Under the pieces are notes generated by a model. That model searched no databases and was not told the DNA's origin. It saw nothing but the letters and a program-made list of their open reading frames with translations. From Symsagittifera roscoffensis (Eukaryota > Xenacoelomorpha > Acoela > Convolutidae), in NCBI RefSeq assembly GCF_963678635.1, contig NC_087069.1, forward strand, positions 24,852,303 through 24,916,302: a DNA stretch of 64,000 nt, written 5' to 3'. The translations under genes were made by a program, and so were the position numbers. Below, one piece after another: positions 1 through 10,598 of this stretch. Each line of letters begins with the position of its first letter. Position 1 is the first letter of the stretch.

Positions 1-887
1 AAACAGGACTTGACCCTCATTGACATTGTTCACGGCTAATGTCACGTTTCGGTTCACATGAACAGGGTGCTCGAGACGTGATCGTCAGCACCACCGTATA
101 TGTGGTCGTAAAACGGTTTAACAACAAAGAGGAAAACTGGCTAAAAAGACAATACCGAGGAGCTGAGCATAGAACCAGCATCTGTAAGCATCATTTTAAA
201 TCTAAAATTTTGATTCGACGAAAAAAAAATAATAATTTGATGACTCGATTTTATGGTGTCAACTTTCGCGCCTCCTACAGAGTTCTAGTGTGGCTAGTAA
301 AGGGTATAAAAATGTATTATACGGAATCCAGACCACATTTGAAGAGGAGCATTATGAACTGTGTTATACAGCAGGCTTTTCGGAACGCGGTATTCCGGGT
401 TGCTCTAATATTCGATCAGTTCAACCACAAGGTAGAACAACATCATGTATCTACTTCTTTCAAAGTGATTTGTTTGTCAAAACAGAAAACGACATGGGAC
501 CCCAATTAATTTTTTTTATAGATCAGCACCATAAAAGTTAACTTTCTTGCACGTCAGGTTGCAAAGCTTATGCCTTTATTTACCAACCCTAACTTCGAGA
601 TGGAGAGGCTAAAAATCAAGCTTCAGAAGTTCGCCTGAAACTGGAGGGATACACTTACGAAGAGTTTCTGCTGGCAGTGCGACCTCTCCAGGATTCTCAA
701 CGTTGCGTCCCCCGGGTGCAGCGCGCAGAGATTTTAGTTCAGCAGATCATGGCAATTTTTGAGCTGTCGAGTAGAGTTACAAGCTTTTACTCAAAGCAGA
801 AGTGGATAACCCATGACCTGAAGAAGGCTGAAGAGGGTGGTTGATCATGTGACGAAGCTTCTCAATTATAGATCAAAGAGAGGATGT
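1..887. repeat. 0.87-kb duplicated unit, copy 1 (cut by window edge)
   Basis: Nearly the same sequence recurs at 3792-4648, in the same orientation and about 3.79 kb away. Identity is high throughout; the main difference is a ~29-base deletion in copy 2, near 240-275 of copy 1. Identity stops abruptly at 887/4648, just after a shared GAGAGGATGT. The left limit is not known because copy 1 begins at the first base of the window. No terminal inverted repeats or LTR termini are visible, so this may be a segmental duplication or an unrecognised element. Confidence 0.9.
290..844 (+). pseudogene. Broken coding segment in duplicated unit, copy 1
   Basis: I do not recognise the product. Three pieces look coding. 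The first, at about 290-508, has a cysteine-containing frame (LCYTAGF, SCIYFFQSDLF). The second, at about 545-645, reads towards EMERLKIKLQKFA and then a stop. The third, at 599-844, is an 81-codon frame in another phase with YTYEEFLLAV, QRAEILVQQIMAIFEL and a charged C-terminus. The second and third overlap and could be one protein split by a one-base frameshift, because the register change and stops are shared with copy 2. A TTTTTTTATAG before 522 resembles a splice acceptor. Upstream, a frame from 39 contains WLKRQ...ICKHHF, loosely like the Cys-x2-His end of a THAP finger, but without the N-terminal cysteines. Most likely a decayed mobile-element or host gene fragment. Confidence 0.4.
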
Positions 888-1108
888 ACTCAAATTGCAT
901 TCTTTTGACAGATAATTTTATTTACTATGAGCAAACTACTTTAGCCAGATAGTTTAAACCATCCGAGCAGTTTTGACGGACCGGCATAACTTTTAGACCA
1001 TATTCAATACCGCATATATTAAAAAAAAACGCAAATTATGATCACTTTAAAAAGTTCAAACAATAACAAACAGTCATAGCAACATTCAAATTGTTCATTA
1101 CAAGTCAT

Positions 1109-1531
1109 TTAAAAATACTGGGCGGAATCGGCCATCTTATGTTGAATTATTTTTCGCTTCTTATCCTCGATGGCATATCTACCTCGGCATACATTTGTAA
1201 GGCGTCGGATTGTGCTCATGAGGAAATCTATGTGATCGTTAAACTTGAGAGATTTGATCAGAGTGTCCAGGTCACGTTTGTTGTTTGCTGGCAACATATC
1301 CCATGTTTCCCCAAACACCAAATCCGAAGATTGCTGGCATCCAAAAATTCTGAAGTTATACTGCCCAAAAGACTGGCAGAACATGGTGTGAGTGATAAAC
1401 CAATCATCTTTTGGTTCCTGGTGTAGTTGGAACCAATGCAAAAACTTGCCCTGTTTTTTCTTGCCAAGCGAACGAATCTTTTTATGCCCAAAATTTTGAA
1501 AAAATTTGGCTAATTGGGTAAGTGATAACAC
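1109..1531 (-). CDS. Hypothetical 140-residue frame
   Basis: An open frame of 140 codons on the minus strand with balanced composition (for example FLHWFQLHQEPKDDW, then SSDLVFGETWDMLP). It is longer than expected by chance in such AT-rich DNA. No domain is recognised, no membrane segment is seen, and the ATG lies in a TTTTTTG-rich context without a clear upstream exon. The plus strand is also open over much of it, which weakens the case. It could be an exon or a decayed mobile-element fragment. The adjacent minus frame at 2201-2455 may belong to the same lost gene. Confidence 0.25.
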   Translation of the reverse strand: MLSLTQLAKFFQNFGHKKIRSLGKKKQGKFLHWFQLHQEPKDDWFITHTMFCQSFGQYNFRIFGCQQSSDLVFGETWDMLPANNKRDLDTLIKSLKFNDHIDFLMSTIRRLTNVCRGRYAIEDKKRKIIQHKMADSAQYF

Positions 1532-2200
1532 TCAGATAGCACTTTTTTTGTTCTGAAACCAAGCTCAAGAGAATAAATCACATTTCGTTTTGAAAAAACG
1601 TCGAAGTTGAAAAAGAAAACAACTGAATACTAAATAATTTTCTTCAGCAAGCTCCGCCACGATGTAAGGCATTCCCAGGGTGATATCCGCATTTTTGATA
1701 GAATTCATTCAAGCAAATGCTGATTTCTTCGTGCAATCGAATATCACTTGATCGACATGAAACTTTTCTCCGGCGCGCAAAATAGTCGATCCTAGCTATA
1801 ATCGCAAATTGGAATACGATAAATAATAAGAATACGGTAACTTATAATACAGATAATAATAATAGAAATAAACTGCAACCGGAAGTGTAGTATATATTTT
1901 CAGGATATCAGATGAAATTTATGATTATATATTTAGGTTATCAGGATATTGGATGTTTTTGTTTTGGGGATTAGTTACACATTTGGATAATTACATGACA
2001 GTTGTACATGTATTACACCGTTGATGCATGGAGCAAACTTCATCGTGATGTCATTCTCTGGCGACTCAAAAAAATCAAGGCGACTCAAAAAAATCAAGGC
2101 GACTCAGAATATCTTCCTGCAGTTTTTTTTTCTTTTTGATCTTGGGCTCTGATGGTTTTGTCTGATGGTGTAGGTATCTCAGCATCCCTAATCATGAATT
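1532..2200. other. Non-coding AT-rich stretch
   Basis: No convincing coding frame. It holds two exact 19-base tandem copies of CGACTCAAAAAAATCAAGG at about 2061-2098, followed by a third start of the same unit. The rest is AT-rich with ATAATA-type runs near 1820-1870. Confidence 0.5.
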
Positions 2201-2455
2201 TTATGAAATCGTCTGGCGGTGATTCTCCGACTCGTTTCCATGATTCGGTATGTGATTCTTTTCTCGAATCGCATTACCTAACATATCAAAATGCACTACC
2301 GCTGGTCGATATCCCGCAGTATCCTGAGGATTGTCGAACAAATGAACTGTGCACCGTGACACCAAAGTGTCTTTGATGATGATAATCCGTTTTTGAGCAC
2401 TCCCAGCTAGTTCGAAAAAGACCAACGATTCACTGTGCGGTCGTCTGGGGTTCAA
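2201..2455 (-). CDS. Hypothetical 84-residue frame
   Basis: A minus-strand frame with protein-like composition: SLVFFELAGSAQKRIIIIKD, then a segment with several charged and aromatic residues (HLFDNPQDTAGYRP). It is not recognised as any family. The plus strand is open over 2152-2376, so a shadow cannot be excluded. There is no visible promoter or splice context. At best an exon or a decayed fragment. Confidence 0.2.
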   Translation of the reverse strand: MNPRRPHSESLVFFELAGSAQKRIIIIKDTLVSRCTVHLFDNPQDTAGYRPAVVHFDMLGNAIREKNHIPNHGNESENHRQTIS

Positions 2456-3145
2456 TGGTTGTTTCTCCTTTCTCGAATTGCTTCCGTTGACGACACAAGC
2501 ATCATTGTGTTCTTGGAATTTTTCTTATTTTGCATGCTGCTGCGTTTTCTTTTCTGTCTTCTAGGACGCTAAAGACGGCGCTCCCCGGCCAATCAGACCC
2601 TTTATTTTTACGCACCAGTCGCTGATTAATGAAGCATTGTCGCAGATTACAGCACTTTTGCCGATTGAAGTGACGGCATCGAAGACTTGTACTTTTATCT
2701 TTAACCGAAAAGTTCTACTCAGCAAGATGACAAGGATCAAAGACTCTAGATTGATTGAACTGAGGAGTGAACGAATGGTTGAAATAATAAGAGTTGTGGT
2801 TCAAGAATTGACTAATGACAATTTCCTTGATGCAGGAATAATGCGTAACTGATAAGGACGTCTTCACTGATAAAAGTTGCATTACCATTTAGCCGTATTC
2901 TCCTTAAGCCGTCTTTAAGTCGTAGATGCTTTATTTGCCTGCTGTTCTAATAAGAGTGGAAATTGTCGGAGCTATCGGTGGACTCTTATCCTGATCCTTT
3001 TGTTTCGATTAAATTGGTGCTGATAATTCAAGTGCACTCTAAATTTGATGGGAGCTTGGCCGCTAAATTGAAATCAATTATATTTTGCTCAATATTAGTT
3101 GCATTTCTCATTTTTGATCTGAATCTAGTAAGACGGACTCAAGTA
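2456..3145. other. Unassigned stretch with one weak plus frame
   Basis: Contains a 71-codon plus frame at 2637-2852 (RIKDSRLIELRSERMVEIIR and similar) that is charged and helix-prone but unrecognised. Its start and end are not supported by splice or promoter signals. Nothing else is identifiable. Confidence 0.3.
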
Positions 3146-3640
3146 AATTGTCGAACGCTTAAAGCTCTTATTTACTGCGTTCCAGCTCTCCATCACCAAT
3201 TATAGTGCGTTCTATTATCCCTCGGGGTTTCTCTCACCATTCGCCGCACCGGAGACAACATCATTTGGTCCTCCGACACCGCCCCCACGACCTTCCTTCC
3301 GCCAATTCCACCGGCAACCACAAAACCCTCTGCGACATGTCAATTGAGTCGGTACATCAGTACCAGCCTCAGCAGATCCAGCAATATTCAAGCTACCTGG
3401 ATTCCTATATGTCGGCATTACCGTATCCGATTTCTTCTCCATGGCCATCGGCGTTTTCTCATTATCGGGAAATTGAAAGACGACCACTTGAACATGAGAG
3501 GCGAACCCACGATCCCACGGAACCCTGAACCGATGAGCCCATGGAACCACGAGACCACAGAAACGACAATCCCAGGATGCCGCAAGAGGAATCATGCAGA
3601 GCAAAAGGCTGTAGGTGAAACATGAAGTTGAGAAATAATT
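3146..3640 (+). pseudogene. GC-richer proline-rich coding remnant or exon
   Basis: Base composition rises clearly above the flanks. A plus frame open from about 3146 to 3337 without an ATG reads a proline/phenylalanine-rich peptide (SGFLSPFAAPETTSFGPPTP, then PPPRPSFRQ). Downstream a second phase (3205-3528) gives a Gln/Tyr/Ser-rich peptide (QYQPQQIQQYSSYLDSY). The two look like one low-complexity extracellular-type protein interrupted by a frameshift near 3330. The opposite strand is also open (3215-3604), as GC-rich DNA tends to be. No family recognised. Confidence 0.25.
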
Positions 3641-3791
3641 TTAAAATCAAACACGTTATTCATGCTTAAAAGGTTTTTGTAAATTAATTTTCGATATTAA
3701 ATCATGTTAATTGTATTAAACCTGAAAAATCTCCCGAGCCGAAACCCGCTAAAAAATGAGACACTCAAGGAAATCATTTTACAGACTGAAG

Positions 3792-4648
3792 AAACAGGGC
3801 TTGACCCTCATTGACATTGTTCACGGCTAATGTCACGTTTCGGTTCACATGAACAGGGTGCTCGAGACGTGATCGTCAGCACCACCGTATATGTGGTCGT
3901 AAAAGGGTTTAAAAACATAGAGGAAAACTGGCAAAAAAGACAATACCGAGGAGCTGAGCATAGAACCAGCATCTGTAAGCATCATTTTAAATCTAAAATT
4001 TTGATTCGACGAAAAAAAATAATAATTTGATTACTCCTACAGAGTTCTAGTGTGGCTAGTAAAGGGTATAAAATTGTACTATACGGAATCCAGACCACAT
4101 TTGAAGAGGAGCATTATGAACTGTGTTATACAGCAGGCTTTTCGGATCGCGGTATTCCGGGTTGCTCTACTATTCGATCAATTCAACCGCAAGGTAGAAC
4201 AATATCATGTATCTACTTCTTTCAAAGTGATTTATTTGTCAAAACAGAAAACGACATGGGACCCCAATTAATTTTTTTATAGATCAGCACCATAAAAGTT
4301 AACTTTCTTGCACGTCAGGTCGCAAAGCTTATGCCTTTATTTACCAACCCTAACTTCGAGATGGAGAGGCTAAAAAGCAAGCTTCAGAAGTTCGCCTGAA
4401 ACTGGACGGATACACTTACGAAGAGTTTCTGCTGGCAGTGCGATCCCTCCAGGATTCTGAACGTTGCGTCCCCCGGGTGCAGCGCGCAGAGATTTTAGTT
4501 CAGCAGATCATGGCAATTTTTGAGCTGTCGAGTAGAGTTACAAGCTTTTACTCAAAGCAGATGTGGTTAACCCATGACCTGAAGAAGGCTGAAGAGGGTG
4601 GTTGATCATGTGACGAGGCTTCTCAATTATAGATCAAAGAGAGGATGT
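3792..4648. repeat. 0.87-kb duplicated unit, copy 2
   Basis: Direct copy of 1-887. Relative to copy 1 it lacks ~29 bases around 4028 and carries scattered substitutions. It starts at AAACAGGGCTTGACC and ends at the same base as copy 1. The unique DNA between the copies is about 2.9 kb. Confidence 0.9.
4052..4605 (+). pseudogene. Broken coding segment in duplicated unit, copy 2
   Basis: Counterpart of 290-844. The 81-codon segment (4360-4605) keeps the same frame, length and TGA stop as copy 1, with a few amino-acid replacements, so the coding phase survived after duplication. The upstream frame also has the same break near 4360-4390, which means the frameshift (or an unrecognised splice) predates the duplication. 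No identity can be given. Confidence 0.4.
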
Positions 4649-4949
4649 TTCAGCTGCTTTAGAAATGACAAGCCCGAAAGATGCCACCAATGACCTTGAG
4701 GTTTTGCTTACGAGGTTCAGGAAGAGATGCAGAGTCATGTTTTGAGTCAGAGCTGGGTTGGTATATTTGATAGGAAAGTTCCCATCTTTGGAAGAGGTAC
4801 TTATAACTTTAATGACACGATAAGTATCTCCTAATAATTTTTTTTGTCTCATCAAATGAACTATATTTCCAACTAGTTTTGGTTGCTTTGCAGTCATTCA
4901 AGAAAGATGACTTGTTGGTAGATTATCACGGAAATTTAGCATCAATACT
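4649..4949. other. Spacer with a weak minus frame
   Basis: A minus-strand frame (4634-4897, 87 codons) crosses the end of the duplicated unit and is rich in Lys, Thr and Ser. No domain or splice support is seen, so I do not call a gene. Confidence 0.3.
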
Positions 4950-5350
4950 TTTTTAAATCTAAAAAACTGATTCGATGAAGAAGTTTTGATGACTCGGATT
5001 GATGACTCGATTTTATGGTGTCAAATTCTCGCGTCTTCCATGGAAATCCAGTCAGGCTTTTAAAGGGTATAAAATTGTACTATACGGAGACCAGATCTTA
5101 CTGGAAGTAGCGCTGTATGCTGTTAGCGGGTTTGTCGGGACACCAAAAAACAGACAACGGCTCTGTTTTTAGTCAATGCAATTGGGAAGGAGGTGTCCGG
5201 GTTACTCTACTAGACGTTCAGTTCAAACGCCAAGTAGATCAAATTAATGATTATTTTTAATCTAAAAGGAACGATTTGTTAAAAAAAACGACTTGGAATC
5301 CCATGTAACCATTTGGTTTTTATAGATTAGCACTACATCTTAGCTTCCCG
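4950..5350. repeat. Third, degraded copy of part of the 0.87-kb unit
   Basis: Recognisable islands match copy 1 positions ~237-540 in order: GATGACTCGATTTTATGGTG (4996), AAAGGGTATAAAATTGTACTA (5060), CGGG(A)CACC/GGGTTACTCTACTA islands (5130-5210), then AAACGACTTGGAATCCCATG and a TTTTTATAGATTAGCAC (5286-5333). Divergence and small indels are far greater than between copies 1 and 2, so this is an older member of the same family. Confidence 0.65.
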
Positions 5351-5880
5351 AATTCTTATGAAATTCACATGCCTGAAACATACAGCCAACGACATTGAGA
5401 TAGGTATTGGACGTGTTGGGTCCTCCTAGGCGATTGATTGAACCTTCAAATGAAGACTGCACACTTCAGAAATGGAACATTTGCCTGGTTCGTTTAGGGA
5501 ACCACGCCACCCAAAAGAAAAACTAGTCCAATACGAAGATGGTAGAAGTTGTACTTTCCGGCATCGGTTAAGGAATAGTAATCTAATAGAGAAATTGTGT
5601 ATTTCGAGCAGCTTTGCTTTGAATTTGGAGACAGGGTTGCTTTAGCGCTGTTAGACGACAACAATTAAACATAACATCTGTATCGATTAGTGTGTTCTTG
5701 AAACAGAATGTTGTTTGAAAAGATTCATCTTTTGTTTCAGCTATTATGTTTTAATTAGGAATTTTATTTTGATCGGCGTGCACTTTTTCAAATTTTTAGT
5801 TGACCGTTTTTCTTAGTAAGTTTAGGTGCGGAAGAATACCGAAATAAAAATAAGATGAGCGAAGAGGAGTGAGACAGCCT
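5351..5880. other. Non-coding stretch
   Basis: No open frame of note and no repeat recognised between the third repeat copy and the minisatellite. Confidence 0.5.
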
Positions 5881-6310
5881 ATTCAGATTCAACTTGTTAG
5901 CTCAGTACAGCCAACCTTGCCAGAATCAACGGCAGTAGAGCCACCTTGCCTATGCTCAACATTGCCTGCTCAATAACAGTACTGCCTACCTTGCCTGCTC
6001 AGTAAAGCCAACCTTGCCAGAAAATTCCACAGTACAGCAAACCGTGTCAGAAATACAAACAAAACAGCCAACCTTGACTATGCTCAACTTTGCCTGCTCA
6101 ACAATACAGCAACTTTGATTGCTCAGTTTAACCAACCATGTCAAATCACCGACAGTACATCCAACATTGCCAGAATCACCGACAGTAGAGCCAATCTTGC
6201 CTATGCTCATAACCTCGTCTATTCACCGAAGTACAGCCCACCTCACCTGCTCAGTACATCCAACTGCCAGAATTACCGACAGTACAATAGACCTGCCTAC
6301 TCAAGACGTC
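5881..6310. repeat. Degenerate CAGTACAGCCAACCTTGCC minisatellite
   Basis: A ~430-base block of imperfect tandem units built from three recurring phrases: CAGTACAGCCAACCTTGCC, AGAATCACCGACAGTAGAGCC and TATGCTCAACTTTGCCTGCTCAA. Spacing is irregular, with basic steps of roughly 22-27 bases grouped into larger units of about 100. All three phases contain open stretches because of the repeat, so frames here (5986-6430) are not evidence of genes. Confidence 0.8.
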
Positions 6311-8445
6311 CTTGCTTTCTCATTCAAAGAAATCAAAAGTTTTTGGGTTTTAAACTTTAAACTCGTTTCGAACTTATTAACAGTTTTAAATTCGAATCAA
6401 TTTAGACAAATTATATTAAAGTTTATGTAGCAGTTTGCATTTTTGTTCATGGTTTCGCATTTTAACGCTGTTTTAACTTATATTCAGATTAATTTCAGAT
6501 TTGCAAACTGAAACGTTTTCAATTTTGCTTCAAGAAGATGTTCTTTTTATACCTCAAGTTTTTAGGACAAGACAAATTTTTAACTTAGAAAATTATGCGG
6601 TTTACATTACCATTTGTGCCAGCTAAAGCGCGAGTTTGTTCAGAAATCATCGTTAAGGAAAAACTGATCTACTGTTTTTTCGGCCGTAATGCTTAATAGA
6701 AAATCGATTTGTAGATATAAGCTGAAATGGGAAAAATTGTTGCAAAAAACGTACGCCATTACCTCAACAACAGCATATGCTAAGATTTATTGTCAAGTTC
6801 CATATTTGGTTCTAATGGAAACTGACGTTGAACCTATTTTAAAATCATTGTCTTTGTTTTAGACTTTGATTTATCTTACTAACATTGGTTTTTTTAATCA
6901 GAGTTGTGGAAATGATATTTATGTTTAAGGTAATTCCCTTAAGTTCATATATCATGATTCGGTTTATGGCAACCAATTACTTATGACCCACGTAATTAAT
7001 AGCTCCAAATTAATAGCTCCATAATTAATAGTTCATTAGTTTAGCTATTCGTTTAAACTACACAATGTTTTGAGAAATTTGGCTGGGGATATTGAAAAAC
7101 TAACAAGGTTGTTCATTGGTTCACAAAACTTTGTATAGCTTAAATAATAAAACTATGGCAAACTGCGAATCACTTCGCATTTGCATATTATGGATTATAC
7201 GAACTGATTTGCATGATGCCCTTGTTTCAAATTGGAGAACTCAATTAGTTGTGATGGTCAGCCCATCCTAGAACAATAGAATCGGTCCTTACAAAAAATA
7301 GCGCTGTACCTAAAGTTTCGTTTAATCAACAATATTGCTATTTTTTTGATATCCCGAAGCACTTTGTCAACAAATTGTTCAATTTAAACTAATTAAATTG
7401 TTTGGTATGACAGTTCTAAATTGTTGCGTTACTCCGTGCGTGACTGTTTTTGACACGACTACAAATTTTGCCGGGATGTCAATGGCTATTAATTATGACA
7501 ATCAAACGTACTGACCGTTTGAATCACAACAATAATCAAAGCGCATAAAGCGCAGTATAGTTACAAATTTTTAAAGACTGATCGGAAAAATTTTGGATCG
7601 GTAAACGGCTTGGTATTGTTCATACTAAACCAAAAACTAATTTTATAAATCAAAGTGATCATTTCAATCAAATGTTTAAATTTTTTCAAATTTCCAAAAT
7701 GGTTTTTCCAGGAGTTGTTTTAAGTAATGAGTAAAGATTTGTTCGTGAGTTCAGCCGACAATGGTTCAGTGTTTGTTCGTACTTTCCGCACTCGTTTGTT
7801 CTACTTAGCCCTTGTTCAAGCTGGTCGCATCGTTTTGCGGATACAGTCTGCGGAATCTGCTTACAGTTTGTAGAATCAATGATAAAATAAGTTGTCGCTC
7901 AATTACAATAATTACTTAGTAAAGACTAAGTGAGATCTTAAAAAACAGCAATTTGGGTCCCTTCAGTTTTCCAGGTGAAACCTTATCGGCATTATGGCGA
8001 GGGTACCATCTGGGAGCCACTCAGACTCATTTTTGCCCAAAAATGGTACAATCACGATAGTGACGTCTCACAAAAGATATAGATGGCCCCTCAAAATTAA
8101 GGAGACAAACGAAACTAATCGTGTTTTTATACAAAATGTATAAAGTGAAACGCGTTCTTGTTGCGGAATTCGCTTTCAACTAACAAAATGCACAGTTTGG
8201 CTTCGTTTTGATTCTGATTTTTAGGAACTAGTATATTACGATTGTACTCCAAAAATTCTTCCACGTGTTTGTTTGTGGATCTTGTTTACTATAATCCCTC
8301 TCTGGTATACTTTTGTCGAGTTTCCCACATAGAAACAGAAAGCGTTTTGTCGCAAGAATATGATTTCGTACTCAGAAATACATTTTGTTGATCTATATAG
8401 CGATAGGCGGTAAATAGTTAACAAGATCCATTATTTTTCGTTGAT
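6311..8445. other. Long AT-rich non-coding region
   Basis: No coding signal. A short TAATTAATAGCTCC repeat is seen at 6990-7030, and the phrase GCGGAATCTGCTTACAGTTTG at ~7849 recurs in variants at ~14700 and 18350-18430. No promoter, RNA gene or mobile element could be assigned. Confidence 0.5.
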
Positions 8446-8556
8446 TAAAAACTAGTCGACGTAACCATATGGTCTTCGAGTACAAACTCGTTTTCTCTGG
8501 CTGAAAATTAGCCGACATGGCCATTTGGCTTCGTACACATATATACGTTTTCTATT
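8446..8556. repeat. Two-copy imperfect ~55-bp tandem repeat
   Basis: AAACTAGTCGACGTAACCAT and AAAATTAGCCGACATGGCCAT start two successive units, each followed by a TGGTCTTCGAGTAC/TGGCTTCGTACAC phrase and CGTTTTCT. The copies are diverged. Confidence 0.6.
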
Positions 8557-9246
8557 GTTGTTTTAGCCTCGTTAGTTATGGTTCCGTTTGGTTCGTTTTT
8601 AGTGGTTTCGTCTCGTCCTTTGTTGAGTTTAATTAGTACCCGACAAAATATGTCGAGCATACCACTAGCATGGGTTACTTGAACGTCGTTTAAACACTGG
8701 ACTCGTCGATATTGATCTCGCGTTTTGCTGTGAGGTCAGCATCCTCGGTCAAGTTAACTATTTCTTTCATGGGAACTCCCGGTCCTTCGTGCTATGTGAT
8801 CTGATTTTGTACAGCTACACGAAGTAGGTACTTTCGGTTCAGTATTTGGAATCTGCGGCGATTTTTCAGCTCTATGTTTCCTTAGAGCCATGATTGCAGA
8901 GTCCTACTTTGACCACCAATTTGACATTGCTCCATTAAAATGGCCTCTTATCATTGACGAAAAAAGCTGAAAAATTTTTACCGGATGTAGTTGGTAAGAC
9001 TTCGGTTCAAAAAATGAACCAAAGTACAGAGAGTCAATTATCTATTCTAGGTTCAAAAACCTGAAATCTCTTCCTGCAAAGTCACGGCACCGGATGGTTG
9101 CAGGTAAAAAGATTTTTGCCAGCTCTTGCACTTAGTTTTCCCAGTATCACTAGACTTCAAATCAATTGTTGAATAGTTTCCAGCTACTCGGTTTTACAAC
9201 CTTTCCGCCACAGTCAACATTCCTGTGAACAAATATTTGTCTTCTT
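8557..9246. other. Non-coding stretch
   Basis: No reading frame longer than expected by chance and no recognised repeat. Confidence 0.45.
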
Positions 9247-9624
9247 TCAGCAAAATAAAGCAGTTAGGTGTCTTGGAAGGTCCCCAAGAATGGTTTGAGC
9301 ATTGTCCTGTGTTAGGACAGTACCTCCTAAATCATGGATCCATTTTTGCACCATAGCTTTTGGTGATAGATTCGATTCTGCTTTCTTTCCCGCAACTGCT
9401 TCTGCTGTACCTGCGAATGTACAAACCGCATAAATTAGCGAACCAGAAAGCAGTAGAATAGTTGGACGCTTTTCACCGACAGCAACTTTGAGAAAACTTT
9501 GACATATATGTAAATACGAAGATATAGGATCCGTTCCAGTTTTTGACATAAATGTAAATACGAGGAGATAGGATCCGTTCCTCCCAAGACGTCTCCAGAA
9601 CTGCATAGAGAGGTACTGGTGCAT
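9247..9624 (-). CDS. Hypothetical frame with BRCT-like C-terminal half
   Basis: A 125-codon minus-strand frame. The C-terminal ~65 residues (about 9250-9440) have a hydrophobic strand followed by FAGTAEAVAG, then a helix-like MVQKWIHDLGGTVLTQDNA. The 'helix + LGG + V' arrangement is what BRCT domains show around their conserved glycine pair (as in PARP1 or DNA ligases). The N-terminal third is less credible, because it is encoded by two tandem copies of a 44-base repeat (9501-9581). The true exon may therefore begin near 9480. BRCT domains bind phosphopeptides in DNA repair proteins, but length, missing flanking motifs and lack of clear splice sites leave this as a possibility only. Confidence 0.3.
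   Translation of the reverse strand: MHQYLSMQFWRRLGRNGSYLLVFTFMSKTGTDPISSYLHICQSFLKVAVGEKRPTILLLSGSLIYAVCTFAGTAEAVAGKKAESNLSPKAMVQKWIHDLGGTVLTQDNAQTILGDLPRHLTALFC
9501..9581. repeat. Two-copy 44-bp tandem repeat
   Basis: GACATATATGTAAATACGAA and GACATAAATGTAAATACGAG begin two units 44 bases apart. Both end with ATAGGATCCGTTCC. The second copy differs at a few positions. Confidence 0.85.
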
Positions 9625-10112
9625 TTGCCAGATTTGATGATTTTGCAGAATGAAAAAAATATATTTTGAGGATTAATGGTTCTTGGTTATGCAATCTTCC
9701 TCCGCCTCGCATTGTCCTACTTTTTTCGAAAGTGTTCATTTTTCCTACTTTAAAAATCATTGTTTGCATGGTGATTGGATTTTTTGAGAGTGTCGCACAA
9801 ATACTTGTATGTAAAATTGTTCACCACAAGCTGTGGCAATAGAACTAAGTTCAGTTTGTATGGGGAGTCAATGCTTGTTTCCCCAAAGATGAGCACCGAA
9901 ACTTGATAGCAGATTTCAGCTCACTTCTCGAAATCTGAAGCGCTAAAATCACCTCATATTCTCACTAATTTTGTGCATTCGGTCAAGCTGTTTCATAAAA
10001 GTTCGCGAGCATTTTTTGCAGTGATGAACCCGAGGCTTTTTCCAAGTATTTGTGAGACAAGAAACGGACGGAGGGTTTGTATCACTTTTACAGACTTAAC
10101 CATCGTATCTGT

Positions 10113-10598
10113 TTATTCTTTTGGGCGAACAACAACTTCCTTTTTCCATTTTATTTTGAAGAGATCTTTAAATCCGGCGCTACTTTTCTTCATTTCTTCC
10201 TTGTCAGAGATGACAGTCAGTGCAAACGCTCCAGAAAGAGAGACTGCACCCACTTGGCTAGCTTTGTCTATTGCTCCTGTAGAGACAGTGGTCATTTGAA
10301 AATACAGTTGTTTGGCTCCTCGTCTGTTCAAACTTTGTCAAATCGCTGAATGGCAATTTTTTTGTGAGGATGCTTATCATCTGTTTTTTTTGTTCCATTT
10401 TACGAAAATCCGTTTCCCTAAACAGATTAATCGTGTGGGCGGCATCCGGACAAATTAACGAATGTCTTTGATGCTGACCAGTGACGTCTTGGGTAACTTT
10501 TTTCGAAATGGCGCATTGAGTTCAGTTCTTTTACCAGTCTCTGGCTCGCAAGTTAGTGGACAAAAATATGAAGTGTCATTTGACTCATACAGTGGGAA
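10113..10598 (-). pseudogene. Two possible minus-strand coding fragments
   Basis: Two stop-bounded minus frames lie upstream of the BRCT-like frame on the same strand. 10455-10598 (48 codons, no ATG) contains two cysteines, CPLTCEPETGKRTELNAP, and a basic stretch. 10113-10331 (72 codons) contains VGAVSLSGAFALTVISDKEE and a lysine-rich end. They may be exons or remnants of the same gene as 9247-9624. A plus-strand frame overlaps (9973-10349). Neither fragment is recognised, and the splice junctions are not obvious. Confidence 0.2.
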
